From G025836975 sp048751585 (GTDB lineage Bacteria; Pseudomonadota; Gammaproteobacteria; Burkholderiales; Burkholderiaceae_B): a stretch of 64,000 bases of DNA. Positions 44,518 through 53,078 of this stretch are shown one piece after another; position 1 is the first letter of the stretch, and each line of letters starts with the position of its first letter. The notes under the pieces were generated by a model. It searched no databases and was not told the origin of the DNA. It worked only from the letters and a program-made list of their open reading frames with translations. The position numbers and the translations under genes were made by a program. The stretch lies in contig NZ_JAZHOB010000001.1 in assembly GCF_048751585.1 (NCBI RefSeq), forward strand, positions 186,001 to 250,000. Reading direction: 5' to 3'.

Positions 44518-45036
44518 ATGAATATCATCACTGCAATACATTACGCAAAGCGGATTGGCGCCGGCGCGGGACTGGCCCTTCTGGGAGCCTGCGCGAACAT
44601 GGCCAATACCCCGCCGGGAACCCCTCTTGCCCAGGTCGAAGCCGAATACGGACGGCCCAACTTTTCCTGTCCGGCTGAAAAAGGCCAGCGCCTCATCTGG
44701 AGCCAGCAGCCCTATGGGCAATACGCCTGGGGCACCCATGTCGACAGCGCGGGCAATACCGATAGAATCGAGCCCTTGCTGACCGACCAGCATTTCAGCC
44801 TGCTGGCTTCCGGCACCTGGACGCCCGAGCGGGTTCGTTGCGAGTTCGGCCCGCCGGCCGAAATCAGTACGGTAGGCCTGCCTTCATCCACGCAAATCGT
44901 ATGGAGCTACCGCTACCGGCAGGCCGGCGCCTGGAATTCGCTGATGCATGTGTACTTTGGCATGGACGGGGCAAAAGTCACCCGTTTCCACCCGGGCCCC
45001 GACCCGATGTACGATCGCGACGATTGGTTTTTTTGA
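44518..45036 (+). CDS. Predicted outer-membrane lipoprotein
   Basis: A 172-residue lipoprotein with an N-terminal hydrophobic signal and the lipobox L-L-G-A-C (cysteine about residue 25). I chose the ATG at 44518, since the open frame from 44395 includes unlikely sequence. Tryptophan-rich segments such as WSQQPYGQYAWGTH and WSYRYRQAG suggest a small periplasm-facing domain. It occupies the place between rpsO and pssA and is divergent from rpsO. No function is known to me. Confidence 0.75.
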   Translation: MNIITAIHYAKRIGAGAGLALLGACANMANTPPGTPLAQVEAEYGRPNFSCPAEKGQRLIWSQQPYGQYAWGTHVDSAGNTDRIEPLLTDQHFSLLASGTWTPERVRCEFGPPAEISTVGLPSSTQIVWSYRYRQAGAWNSLMHVYFGMDGAKVTRFHPGPDPMYDRDDWFF

Positions 45037-45096
45037 AGCCGAAGGCTGCCGCAGGGCTTGCAGTCCGTTTGCCGGGCTGCAAGCGGATAACCGGGC

Positions 45097-45984
45097 TTAC
45101 TGATCGGGCTTGCTTGAAGGCGAACCGTGCTTGTCCGTCTGGCCGCCCAACTCTGGCGACTGGAAGGTGTGCGTCGCGCTGAAGGAGTGCTCGGTAGGCC
45201 CGGCCTCGTCGGCCGTACCGGCCGCCATGCCTTCGTGCCGGAGGCGATTCAGTTGGCGGGCACGACGCCAGCGCCACAGCATAATGAACCAGCCCGACAA
45301 GCCGTAAACCACAAACAGCCCGAACAGCACGATGGGTGGATCGCTGGAAACGAACACAAAGGCGGCAACGACCAGCAAAATAACCCAGAACGGCACGCTG
45401 CGTCCCAGCGCGAATGTTTTACCGCTATAGAACGGCGCATTGGTGACCATGGCGATGCCGGCATATACGGTAAACACGAAAGCCACCCAGGAAATTGTAT
45501 GGCTTTCCAGTAGCAGCTTGTTATCGACCGCCAGCCAGACGAAGCCAGCCACCAGGGCCGCCGCCGCGGGGCTGGGCAACCCTTGGAAGAAGCGCTTGTC
45601 GACCACGCCGATGTTGGTGTTGAAGCGCGCCAGCCGCAGGGCCGCGCCCACCACATAAATGAAGGCGGCCAGCCAGCCCCAACGCCCCAGTCCCTGCAAG
45701 GTCCACTCGTACATGACCAGCGCCGGCGCAATGCCGAACGAAGCCATGTCGGACAGGGAATCGTATTGCTCGCCGAACGCGGATTGCGTATTGGTCAGGC
45801 GAGCCACGCGGCCATCCATGCCATCGAAGATCATGGCCACGAAAATGGCAATCGCGGCCACATCGAAGCGCCCGTTCATGGCCTGCACGACGGCGTAGAA
45901 GCCGGCAAACAGGTTGGCGGTGGTGAATGCGTTCGGCAGCAGGTAGATACTGCGCCGCCGATGGGAGTCGTCGGAATTTGGCAT
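45097..45984 (-). CDS. pssA: CDP-diacylglycerol-serine O-phosphatidyltransferase
   Basis: PssA makes phosphatidylserine from CDP-diacylglycerol and serine in the inner membrane. The 295-residue membrane protein has about seven hydrophobic segments. It carries the CDP-alcohol phosphotransferase motif D-G-x2-A-R-x8-G-x3-D-x3-D (visible in FDGMDGRVARLTN and FGEQYDSLSDM). It lies six bases after psd, giving a phosphatidylethanolamine pathway unit. The C-terminal tail is polar. Confidence 0.95.
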   Translation of the reverse strand: MPNSDDSHRRRSIYLLPNAFTTANLFAGFYAVVQAMNGRFDVAAIAIFVAMIFDGMDGRVARLTNTQSAFGEQYDSLSDMASFGIAPALVMYEWTLQGLGRWGWLAAFIYVVGAALRLARFNTNIGVVDKRFFQGLPSPAAAALVAGFVWLAVDNKLLLESHTISWVAFVFTVYAGIAMVTNAPFYSGKTFALGRSVPFWVILLVVAAFVFVSSDPPIVLFGLFVVYGLSGWFIMLWRWRRARQLNRLRHEGMAAGTADEAGPTEHSFSATHTFQSPELGGQTDKHGSPSSKPDQ

Positions 45985-45990
45985 GGGAAT

Positions 45991-46665
45991 TTACTCGCTT
46001 GAGTCGACTGTAGCGCTATCGGGCAGCTCGGCCAATACCGTGCTGGTAGCCTGAACCTTGTCGCCTATCGCCACCCGCGGCCGCGCACCCAGGGGCAGGT
46101 ATACATCCACGCGCGACCCGAAACGGATAAAACCGTAGCGCTGACCCGCGTAAAGCCGCTCGCCCGGCTTCGTATAGCAAAGTATACGCTTGGCAACCAG
46201 GCCGGCCACTTGGACCGCGGTTACCACGTGGCCATGCGGCGTATGCAGCACCGTCGCGTTGCGCTCGTTTTCCAGCGAGGCCTTATCGAGCGCCGCATTG
46301 AAAAATTGTCCCGCGAAATAGTTGACCGACTGCACCGTTCCATCGACCGGCGACCGGTTCGAATGCACGTTGAAGACGTTCATGAATACGCTGATCTTCA
46401 GTGCATCGCGGTCGGCGTAGGCATCGCGCACTTCTTCCACGGCGACCACCCTGCCGTCCGCGGGCGACAGGACGTTGAGCTCGCCTTCCGGCGCGACTCG
46501 CGCCGGATCGCGAAAAAACTGCAGTACAAAAATTGATAACAGCCAGAAAGGGATCGATGCGGCGCCCGACCAGATACTGACGAGGATTGACACCAGCACG
46601 ATGCCGGCCAGGAAAGGCCAGCCTTCGCGCGCAATAATGGGATGGGGGTAAGGAGGTTTATTCAT
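45991..46665 (-). CDS. psd: Phosphatidylserine decarboxylase (PSD-B-like, pyruvoyl)
   Basis: Psd decarboxylates phosphatidylserine to phosphatidylethanolamine. I chose the ATG at 46665 (224 residues, MNKPPYPHPIIAREGWP). An N-terminal hydrophobic region (about 20-45) is followed by FRDPARVAPEGELNVLSPADG. The C-terminal RFGSRVDVYLP contains the G-S self-cleavage site that generates the pyruvoyl group. The short length is typical of the archaeal-type Psd found in many Burkholderiales. Confidence 0.93.
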   Translation of the reverse strand: MNKPPYPHPIIAREGWPFLAGIVLVSILVSIWSGAASIPFWLLSIFVLQFFRDPARVAPEGELNVLSPADGRVVAVEEVRDAYADRDALKISVFMNVFNVHSNRSPVDGTVQSVNYFAGQFFNAALDKASLENERNATVLHTPHGHVVTAVQVAGLVAKRILCYTKPGERLYAGQRYGFIRFGSRVDVYLPLGARPRVAIGDKVQATSTVLAELPDSATVDSSE

Positions 46666-46812
46666 CGTAAGACGAAGAATAACCGAAATGAAGGCTGTTT
46701 TTGCATTGGCATCCCTGTATTCGAACGAAATCCGCCCGGCATCGCGCACGCAAGTTTCGTGCCGCGCGATGGCCGGACGGTGAAGGGATTAAATAAAGGG
46801 TTCCGGCCCCGA

Positions 46813-49068
46813 TCAATACTGGTAGGTCAGGCTTACCCGCACACTGCGGCCCGGCTGCGTATAGCTGTCGATGGGGTAGGCATAACCGGTGGCGCTGGCC
46901 GACGGCGTGGGTACGTCCAGGGCATTCCAATATTTTTTGTCGAAAACGTTATATACACCCGCCTGCAGGCGCACGCCCTTGACGGCCGCCGGCTTCCACC
47001 AGGCGGTCAAGTCCAGCAAGCCATAGCCGGGCGCCTTGAAGTCCGGCGTCTTCTGGCTGGCCGTCGCCTCGGGATATTCGACTTTGCTGCGGCGTTCAAC
47101 CATGGTAACGATGCTCTCGGCGCCCCACTGCTCGGTACGATATCCCAGAGCCGCAATGGCCTTCAGCGGCGCAACGCTGTTCAGGTAGGTGTCCCTGTCC
47201 CGATCTTTTCCATTGGCCCATGCCAGCGAACCCCAGGTATACCAGTTATCGTTGAATGCCCAGTGAGCGCGAGCCTCGGCTCCGTAGATGCGTACGCGGG
47301 AACGGTTTGCATAATGATGCACGGTGCCGTAGCCATTCGCGTCCCATCGCGGGTCGCGTCCGGGAGCGGTCTTGGTATAGACGATGCGGTCGATGTAGTC
47401 TTTATAGCGCGTGTCGTAGACACTGAAATGGGCCCCGCGTTCCGTATCGCCCACGTCCATGCCCAGCTCCCAGCCATGGCTGATTTCAGGATTCAGATTG
47501 GGATTGCCAAGCACGACATACTCGCCGGGCGACTTCCCGCCGAAAGTCAGGTAAAGCTGGCTGGCGTTGGGCGCCTTGAAGCCATAGCCGTATTTCGCAT
47601 AGAACGACAAGTTCTCCCGCGGCTTGTAGGCCGCAAGAAGGGATGGCGACAGGCGCTCGCCGCTGTTGCTGGGCAGGGCCTGCGAACCAATAAGATTGCT
47701 GCCATACATTCCGCCAGATTGCGGTTTTTGCTCATAGGCATCGAAACGCAAGGCGGGAGTCAGCGCATATTTTCCATCAGACCAGGAAAACTCATCTTGC
47801 GCCCACAATGACCAGGTATTGCCTTTCACTTTCGGCATATCGGCCTGGTTTGAACGCAGATGCGCGCAGCCCGTTATAGGGCAGCTGTCAAAACCGCGAG
47901 AAACCTGCTCCGTATCGTTTCCCGCCCACTCTCCACCCGCGGACCAATGCTGCTTCAGCGCGCCATCGATATAGCCGCCCCAGGATGTCACCAATCCTAT
48001 CGTCGACTCTTCGATGGTATTGTTGCGGCCATAAGGCCCTTTGGCCGTCCTGCCCGACCGGATTCCGTTCATGCCGTCTTCCAGGCGAATCTTCTGCCAA
48101 TAAAGTTTGGCCTCGCCGTAATTGAGCAATGATCGATGCTGTGCCGACTGATAGTCGTAACCCAGCACAACGCGGTCGCGATCCTGCTTCTTTTCGCTGT
48201 GATACTGACCGATACCATAGTTGGCCGTATTCTGCTCCCGCCGATCGTCAATTGTCGATTCGCGGCGGAACAACTCGCCACTGATGCTGAGCCTTTGCTC
48301 GGCCGTCAGGTCGTGCTCCAGCTTGATCAAAGCGCTGTTTTGCGTGTAGTCCATCGGATCGGGCAGCTCGCGCAATTCGCCATAACCGCCGACTTCGCCT
48401 TTATTGTCCCGTTCGTGACCTTTGCGATGCCCCGCCTGCACCAGCCAGCGGGTTCCATCCGCAATACGTCCAGCCAGCGCCGCATCCGCGCCAAAGCTCT
48501 CGTCCACGCTATCGTAGCCAGTCTTGAGCAAGGCACCGAAATCCTTGCCCGGAGCCAGCAGATCGCGGGGAGACAATGTACGCAGATCCAGATAACCTAT
48601 GAGCGAGCCCGACTGCACCGCACCGGCTCCCCGCACTATATCGATGGCCGATAAAGAATTGAATGCAACGGTGTTCAATCCGCCCTCCGCACTGCGTGCG
48701 CCATCGTCCAGCCACGGCACCCTGATACCGTCCACGCGGGTCACGACCCGGTCACCGTCCATACCGCGGATGTTAATGCTGTTGTTCTGGGGATTGATGT
48801 TCACACCAGGCTCGCCGCGCTTTGAAAAATCATCCCAACTTTCAATGGCTCGCTCATCCAGCTGCTGGCGGGTGATGACGACAGAACCTTCCGGCAATGC
48901 TTCTGCCAGATTCTGCCCCTGAACACGTAGCGGAGACAATGTTGGTATGGCTGAATCGCCTGCCGCCGATATTTGCGTATCTGTCTTGTTATTTTCCTGA
49001 GCGCTCGTCTGCGTAACCGCAACCGCCAAGAACACCCCACCCCACCAGACTAAAGATTTCCCCATCAT
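46813..49068 (-). CDS. TonB-dependent haem/haemoglobin-type receptor
   Basis: A 751-residue outer-membrane receptor of the haemoglobin/transferrin/lactoferrin family. The signal peptide ends SAQ. The plug region contains SINIRGMDGDRVVTRVDG. The family's FRAP and NPNL motifs are present as YGFKAPNASQLY and GNPNLNPEISHGWE, and haem receptors have a key histidine between and near these. The C-terminal ending RSVRVSLTYQY is typical. A weaker Fur-box candidate lies just upstream. No haem ABC transporter is adjacent. Confidence 0.9.
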   Translation of the reverse strand: MMGKSLVWWGGVFLAVAVTQTSAQENNKTDTQISAAGDSAIPTLSPLRVQGQNLAEALPEGSVVITRQQLDERAIESWDDFSKRGEPGVNINPQNNSINIRGMDGDRVVTRVDGIRVPWLDDGARSAEGGLNTVAFNSLSAIDIVRGAGAVQSGSLIGYLDLRTLSPRDLLAPGKDFGALLKTGYDSVDESFGADAALAGRIADGTRWLVQAGHRKGHERDNKGEVGGYGELRELPDPMDYTQNSALIKLEHDLTAEQRLSISGELFRRESTIDDRREQNTANYGIGQYHSEKKQDRDRVVLGYDYQSAQHRSLLNYGEAKLYWQKIRLEDGMNGIRSGRTAKGPYGRNNTIEESTIGLVTSWGGYIDGALKQHWSAGGEWAGNDTEQVSRGFDSCPITGCAHLRSNQADMPKVKGNTWSLWAQDEFSWSDGKYALTPALRFDAYEQKPQSGGMYGSNLIGSQALPSNSGERLSPSLLAAYKPRENLSFYAKYGYGFKAPNASQLYLTFGGKSPGEYVVLGNPNLNPEISHGWELGMDVGDTERGAHFSVYDTRYKDYIDRIVYTKTAPGRDPRWDANGYGTVHHYANRSRVRIYGAEARAHWAFNDNWYTWGSLAWANGKDRDRDTYLNSVAPLKAIAALGYRTEQWGAESIVTMVERRSKVEYPEATASQKTPDFKAPGYGLLDLTAWWKPAAVKGVRLQAGVYNVFDKKYWNALDVPTPSASATGYAYPIDSYTQPGRSVRVSLTYQY

Positions 49069-49102
49069 TTTTATTGATCCAAAGTTAGTTTAAACTTAGA
49101 TC

Positions 49103-49127
49103 GCAAATGATAACTATTTCTATTTGC
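49103..49127 (-). promoter_or_regulatory. Possible Fur box upstream of the haem-type receptor
   Basis: The region holds a GCAAAT...ATTTGC six-base inverted repeat around the core ATGATAA. The best 19-base alignment matches the Fur consensus at 12 positions. It lies about 35-60 bases upstream of the receptor start. The match is weak, so Fur control is suggested mainly by gene function. Confidence 0.45.
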
Positions 49128-49251
49128 ATTAGCAATATCAAAATGACACAAACCAAACTTTTAACAACATATGGAGGAGCGCCTTGGCCTGTGGAACGCC
49201 TCCCCCGCTCCTTCTCCTCCACATCGGCGGCCCGCTATCCGGACAACCCGG

Positions 49252-50166
49252 TCATCTTGCCGCTTCCATCATTTCTTGCAGGTTTTCCCATGCCTCGCGA
49301 ATAGCCTGCTGTTGAGCCGGCGACGCTGGCGGAATCGGCCTCAGGGTGTGGCCGGTGGGCACGCCCTGCAGCGACAAGGTGAATTTGGCCAGGGCGACAC
49401 GGTTATCCGCATACATGGCGTTCCATAGCCGCAGCAGCCGTTGATGCAGCGTCAGCGCATAATCATGGTCGCCGCGACGAACGGCATTCCACAAGCTTAC
49501 ACAAGCACCAGGCGCGGTCGAAGTCAGCATGGATATCACGCCATGAGCGCCCAAAGCCATGCAGGGGTACAGCAATGAATCCACGGCGGCATAGATGCGG
49601 TCTTGCGGGTGCGCGGCGATCAGCAGATCAGCCAGCGCCTTAAGATCGCCGGCGCTTTGCTTGACGCCGACCACTCCGGGAACCTCGCGCATGATACGCA
49701 GGATGAGCGAAGGGGAAAGATAATTCCAAGGAATGACGTTATAGATCAGGATAGGGATATCGGTGGCGTCCGCGATCTCTTGGAAATGCCGGATCATGGA
49801 TGCGTCATCGGTCTTATAAATGTAGTGGGCCGGCGTCACCTGCAATGCGCTGACATCCAGGCCTTCAAGAGCGCGTATTCTGCGTATCGTGCCGCGTGTA
49901 CTGTTGGCAATCACCCCAGCCACCAAAGGTAGGCGCCCCTGCGCCTCTTGCGCGCTTATATCGACAATCCGGCGCAATTCATCGGTTTCCAGCGCAAATC
50001 CTTCGCCCGAGCTTCCACCGGCGACAAGGCCATGCACGCCTTGCGAAATCATGAACTTCACGACTGCGCGCAGGCTGCTTTCGTCGATTTCGTTTGATGC
50101 GTCAAAAGGGGTGACAAGCGGCGGAACGATACCTTGGATCTGCCCGGGGGAAAACAGTTTTGTCAT
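49252..50166 (-). CDS. Dihydrodipicolinate synthase/N-acetylneuraminate lyase family protein
   Basis: A 304-residue TIM-barrel Schiff-base enzyme. Superfamily features include G50-G-S-S-G-E-G-56, Y142 (LIYNVIPWN), and the Schiff-base lysine K169 (VVGVKQSAGD). It differs from true DapA in context and in the VIPW stretch, so an aldolase or dehydratase acting on an organic acid is more likely. A good ribosome-binding site (AAAGAGGTA) precedes the ATG. A Bug receptor gene and a GntR regulator precede it on the same strand. Confidence 0.85.
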   Translation of the reverse strand: MTKLFSPGQIQGIVPPLVTPFDASNEIDESSLRAVVKFMISQGVHGLVAGGSSGEGFALETDELRRIVDISAQEAQGRLPLVAGVIANSTRGTIRRIRALEGLDVSALQVTPAHYIYKTDDASMIRHFQEIADATDIPILIYNVIPWNYLSPSLILRIMREVPGVVGVKQSAGDLKALADLLIAAHPQDRIYAAVDSLLYPCMALGAHGVISMLTSTAPGACVSLWNAVRRGDHDYALTLHQRLLRLWNAMYADNRVALAKFTLSLQGVPTGHTLRPIPPASPAQQQAIREAWENLQEMMEAAR

Positions 50167-50204
50167 GACTACCTCTTTAAATATTCCTAACGGGTTGCAG
50201 GGAC

Positions 50205-51176
50205 TTACTGCGGCTTGACACCGGCCAGGCGCAACAGATTGGCAAAGTGCTTGATTTCCTGCTCGATGTATTGCCGAAAACCTTGGCTATCGGATGGCGC
50301 GGGCTGTAGGCCCAGCTGTTTGAGACGTTCGGCGACATCCGGGGACTTGACCGCCTGTACGGCAGCGGCATTGAGCTTGGCGATCCGGTCCGCTGGCGTG
50401 CCCGCCGGAGCCACAATGCCATTCCAGGTCAGCACCTCGTAGCCGGGATACGATTCGGCAAGCGCGGGAATGTTGGGCAATAGATCAGATCGCGCCGCGG
50501 AAGTCACGGCAAAAGCCTTGAGCTTGCCCGACTGTATGAAAGGGACGGCCTCGAGGATGGGGCTGAATGAAATCTGGATTTGGCCGCTTACCAGGTCGGT
50601 GTTGACCTGGCTTCCGCCCCGGTACGGCACGTTTACCATTTTCACGCCGGCCATCGACTCGAACAACACGGCCGCCAGGTGAGGCGAAGATCCGTTGCCC
50701 GAAGTGCCGTAGTTGACTGTGCCCGGATGCTTCTTCAAATAATCGACGAAAGGCCGCAACGCGTCGACGGGAACCGCTGGATTCGCCACCAGGACGCTGG
50801 GGCTGGTCGTGGTACGGGCAACGGGAGCAAAATCCTTCAGCGAATCATAGGCCAGCGACTTGTAGAGGCTCATGTTCGTGGCCAAGGGGCCGCTGCTTAG
50901 AAAGCCCAGCGTGTAGCCGTCGGGTTTTGCCTGCGCGACGAACGTGGCGCCGATGGCGCCAGCCGCGCCGGTCTTGTTTTCCACAACGATGGGCTGCCCC
51001 AGGATATCGCCCATTTTCTTGGCGATGATCCGGCCCGATATATCGTTGTTTCCACCAGCGGCGAACGGAATGACCAGCGTTATGGGTTTTTCCGGATAGG
51101 CGGCGGCTGAAGCGCCGGCGGCCCAGGCCGCAAACGCGCCCAGCAAGAAAGTGCGGAAATAGAATCGATGTTTCAT
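50205..51176 (-). CDS. Tripartite tricarboxylate transporter substrate-binding protein (Bug family)
   Basis: A 323-residue periplasmic binding protein of the Bug type, which binds carboxylates or related small acids. The signal peptide ends ASA. The mature start YPEKPITLVIPFAAGGNNDISGR is typical. It lies between the GntR and DapA-like genes, on the same strand, and probably binds the substrate of the DapA-like enzyme. No TctA/TctB membrane genes are adjacent, which is common for orphan Bug proteins in Alcaligenaceae. Confidence 0.93.
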   Translation of the reverse strand: MKHRFYFRTFLLGAFAAWAAGASAAAYPEKPITLVIPFAAGGNNDISGRIIAKKMGDILGQPIVVENKTGAAGAIGATFVAQAKPDGYTLGFLSSGPLATNMSLYKSLAYDSLKDFAPVARTTTSPSVLVANPAVPVDALRPFVDYLKKHPGTVNYGTSGNGSSPHLAAVLFESMAGVKMVNVPYRGGSQVNTDLVSGQIQISFSPILEAVPFIQSGKLKAFAVTSAARSDLLPNIPALAESYPGYEVLTWNGIVAPAGTPADRIAKLNAAAVQAVKSPDVAERLKQLGLQPAPSDSQGFRQYIEQEIKHFANLLRLAGVKPQ

Positions 51177-51212
51177 GTTTGTCTCCTGATAATTTTTTTT
51201 GCGGTTAAGAAA

Positions 51213-51941
51213 TCATCCTGAATGGCGCAAGCGGGCGCCATCGTTTCCTTGCAAGCCCATGGCGCGAGTCAATACGCGCTGGCGCGATGCATTGATGTGT
51301 TCGCAAATCAGCGCCACGGCACTCGATTCGTCGCGCGCCTGAAGCGCAGCGATGAATGCCAAGTGCTCGCGCATCGCGGGCACGACCCGCATCGGCCGCG
51401 CAAGATCGCTGTCGATGCGGATAAGCTTGATATGCAGGCTGTTGACTCGGTACATGTCCGATATGATTTCGTTATCCAGGACATCGACCATGCGATGATG
51501 GAAGCTCCAGTCCAGAGCAAGGGCTTCCTTATCCAGCCCGACATCAGGCTTGTCATCGAGCGCGCGCGCCAGCATGGTCCTGTGGGCGTCCGCGATCTGA
51601 TCGAGCTCGCTGTCCGTGATGGTTCGAATGAAGGCGCTGGCGGCCTCCTTTTCGATCATCAGGCGAACATCGAAGGCATTGCGGATCAACTTGAGATCGA
51701 CCGGCATGATCTGCAGGCCCCGCTTGGGGACCGTGATTATGAGCCGGGCGGCTTCGAGCCTGGGGATCATTTCCCGTATAGCCCCCAGAGGCATGCCCAG
51801 CAGCAGGGTCAGCTCTTGCTGCGAAACGAACTGCCCTGGATACAGCCTGGCCGCAAGGACTTGCTCGCAAAACAGTTCGTATGCCTGATTGCGCAAGCTT
51901 GTAGCGCCCCCCAGGGGCTTTTCAGAAGAACCCAAAGTCAT
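51213..51941 (-). CDS. GntR family transcriptional regulator (FCD domain)
   Basis: A 242-residue regulator with an N-terminal winged helix-turn-helix (about 10-75: LTLLLGMPLGAIREMIPRLE) and a C-terminal all-helical FCD ligand domain (about 85-225). I prefer the ATG at 51941 because GGAGGTGATT lies just upstream. The GTG at 51947 would sit within that site. It precedes the Bug and DapA-like genes in the same direction and probably regulates them in response to the acid they handle. Confidence 0.9.
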   Translation of the reverse strand: MTLGSSEKPLGGATSLRNQAYELFCEQVLAARLYPGQFVSQQELTLLLGMPLGAIREMIPRLEAARLIITVPKRGLQIMPVDLKLIRNAFDVRLMIEKEAASAFIRTITDSELDQIADAHRTMLARALDDKPDVGLDKEALALDWSFHHRMVDVLDNEIISDMYRVNSLHIKLIRIDSDLARPMRVVPAMREHLAFIAALQARDESSAVALICEHINASRQRVLTRAMGLQGNDGARLRHSG

Positions 51942-51973
51942 AATCACCTCCGTATCAGCATACTAACCCTTAT

Positions 51974-51985
51974 CTAACATGTTAG
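51974..51985. promoter_or_regulatory. Palindromic operator candidate upstream of the GntR gene
   Basis: CTAACATGTTAG is a perfect 12-base palindrome about 35 bases upstream of the GntR ATG. The size and position suit autoregulation by an FCD-type GntR dimer. Confidence 0.5.
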
Positions 51986-52062
51986 CAATAAGATACGGAG
52001 GCGATGACGGGTCTATTTCATGATTTTTCTTGCATGCTTATGCCCGGAAATCGCACTTGTAC

Positions 52063-52971
52063 TCAATGTTCCAACTGGCAATTTGAAACAGCATCCCAGA
52101 ACATTTCAGCGGTTCGGTTGATATTAGACCGATCGCGATAAAGCCGAACCTGCAAGGGAATCCGCCAGGCCGCAGGGCCGACGGGCGTCAAACGGCCCGA
52201 GTCAAGGTCATCGGCTATCAAAGACTGCGGCAACCATGCGACCCCGCGCCCACTAAGCACCATGGGCTTGAGCACCGAGGCCAAATGGGCCGTAAAAACC
52301 GTGTGGATAGGTAAACGATCCAATTCAGGCTCAAGGACCGTATGCAAAATGCGCCCTATGCCTGATTCCGCGCTGTAATCCAATAGTTGCAGCGGCTTGT
52401 CCCCTGAAGTCACATCGTGGCGAGCTTGCCCTGTCTCGTCCTTCAGGGATACCGGAACAAGGGTGTCATTTCCCAGTTGGATCGATGGATAGCCTGCCAT
52501 CTCGAGTTGGCTCTGAACCTGTGGATGCGTATGGCTCAGTACGAACTGAGCCTTGCCTTGGAGCATGAGAGCTTCGCAACGCTGCAGCATGTCGGATACG
52601 CATTGTATGGCTCCTATGCTGATACGCGGCTCCAGGCTGCGCAGCCAATTGGGCATAAAGGTGAAAGACAGGGTGTGCGTCGCCGCAAACTGCAAGGTGG
52701 TCGACCATGACTCTTCCACGGCCCGGGCTTCCGAAGGAAGGCGCGCCACCTGAGCAAGAAGATCTTGGGCAATCTTACGGAACCATTCTCCGGTTTCGGT
52801 CAGCGTGACGGGCTGGGTGCTTCGATCAAACAGATCCGCCCCCAGCCATTCTTCAAGAGCGCGAATGCGGCGGCCGAATGCCGGCTGAGTCATATGGCGC
52901 AAATCTGCCGCACGCGAGAAATTTTTTGTCGATGCCAGTGCCAGGAAGTCTTCAAGCCAGGAGATGTTCAT
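52063..52971 (-). CDS. LysR family transcriptional regulator
   Basis: A 302-residue LysR regulator. The N-terminal helix-turn-helix is visible in FLALASTKNFSRAADLRHMTQPAFGRRIRALEEWLGADLFDR. The C-terminal part is a periplasmic-binding-protein-like effector domain. It is divergent from the D-tartrate dehydratase gene, the usual arrangement in which a LysR protein controls its neighbour from the shared intergenic region. Confidence 0.92.
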   Translation of the reverse strand: MNISWLEDFLALASTKNFSRAADLRHMTQPAFGRRIRALEEWLGADLFDRSTQPVTLTETGEWFRKIAQDLLAQVARLPSEARAVEESWSTTLQFAATHTLSFTFMPNWLRSLEPRISIGAIQCVSDMLQRCEALMLQGKAQFVLSHTHPQVQSQLEMAGYPSIQLGNDTLVPVSLKDETGQARHDVTSGDKPLQLLDYSAESGIGRILHTVLEPELDRLPIHTVFTAHLASVLKPMVLSGRGVAWLPQSLIADDLDSGRLTPVGPAAWRIPLQVRLYRDRSNINRTAEMFWDAVSNCQLEH

Positions 52972-53003
52972 GCCAGTGCTTTGAAAGCATAGAAAGAGAA
53001 AAA

Positions 53004-53019
53004 AATAGCATTGGCTATT
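53004..53019. promoter_or_regulatory. LysR-type operator candidate
   Basis: AATAGC-attg-GCTATT is a perfect six-base inverted repeat in the 107-base gap between the LysR gene and the divergent tartrate dehydratase gene. A second inverted repeat (AAAGTGG 53021-53027 and CCACTTT 53047-53053) lies beside it. The pair is placed as expected for recognition and activation sites. Confidence 0.5.
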
Positions 53020-53078
53020 AAAAGTGGCAACGCCGACTATATGGGACCACTTTCCAAAATACAGTTTAGGTTCGGCAG

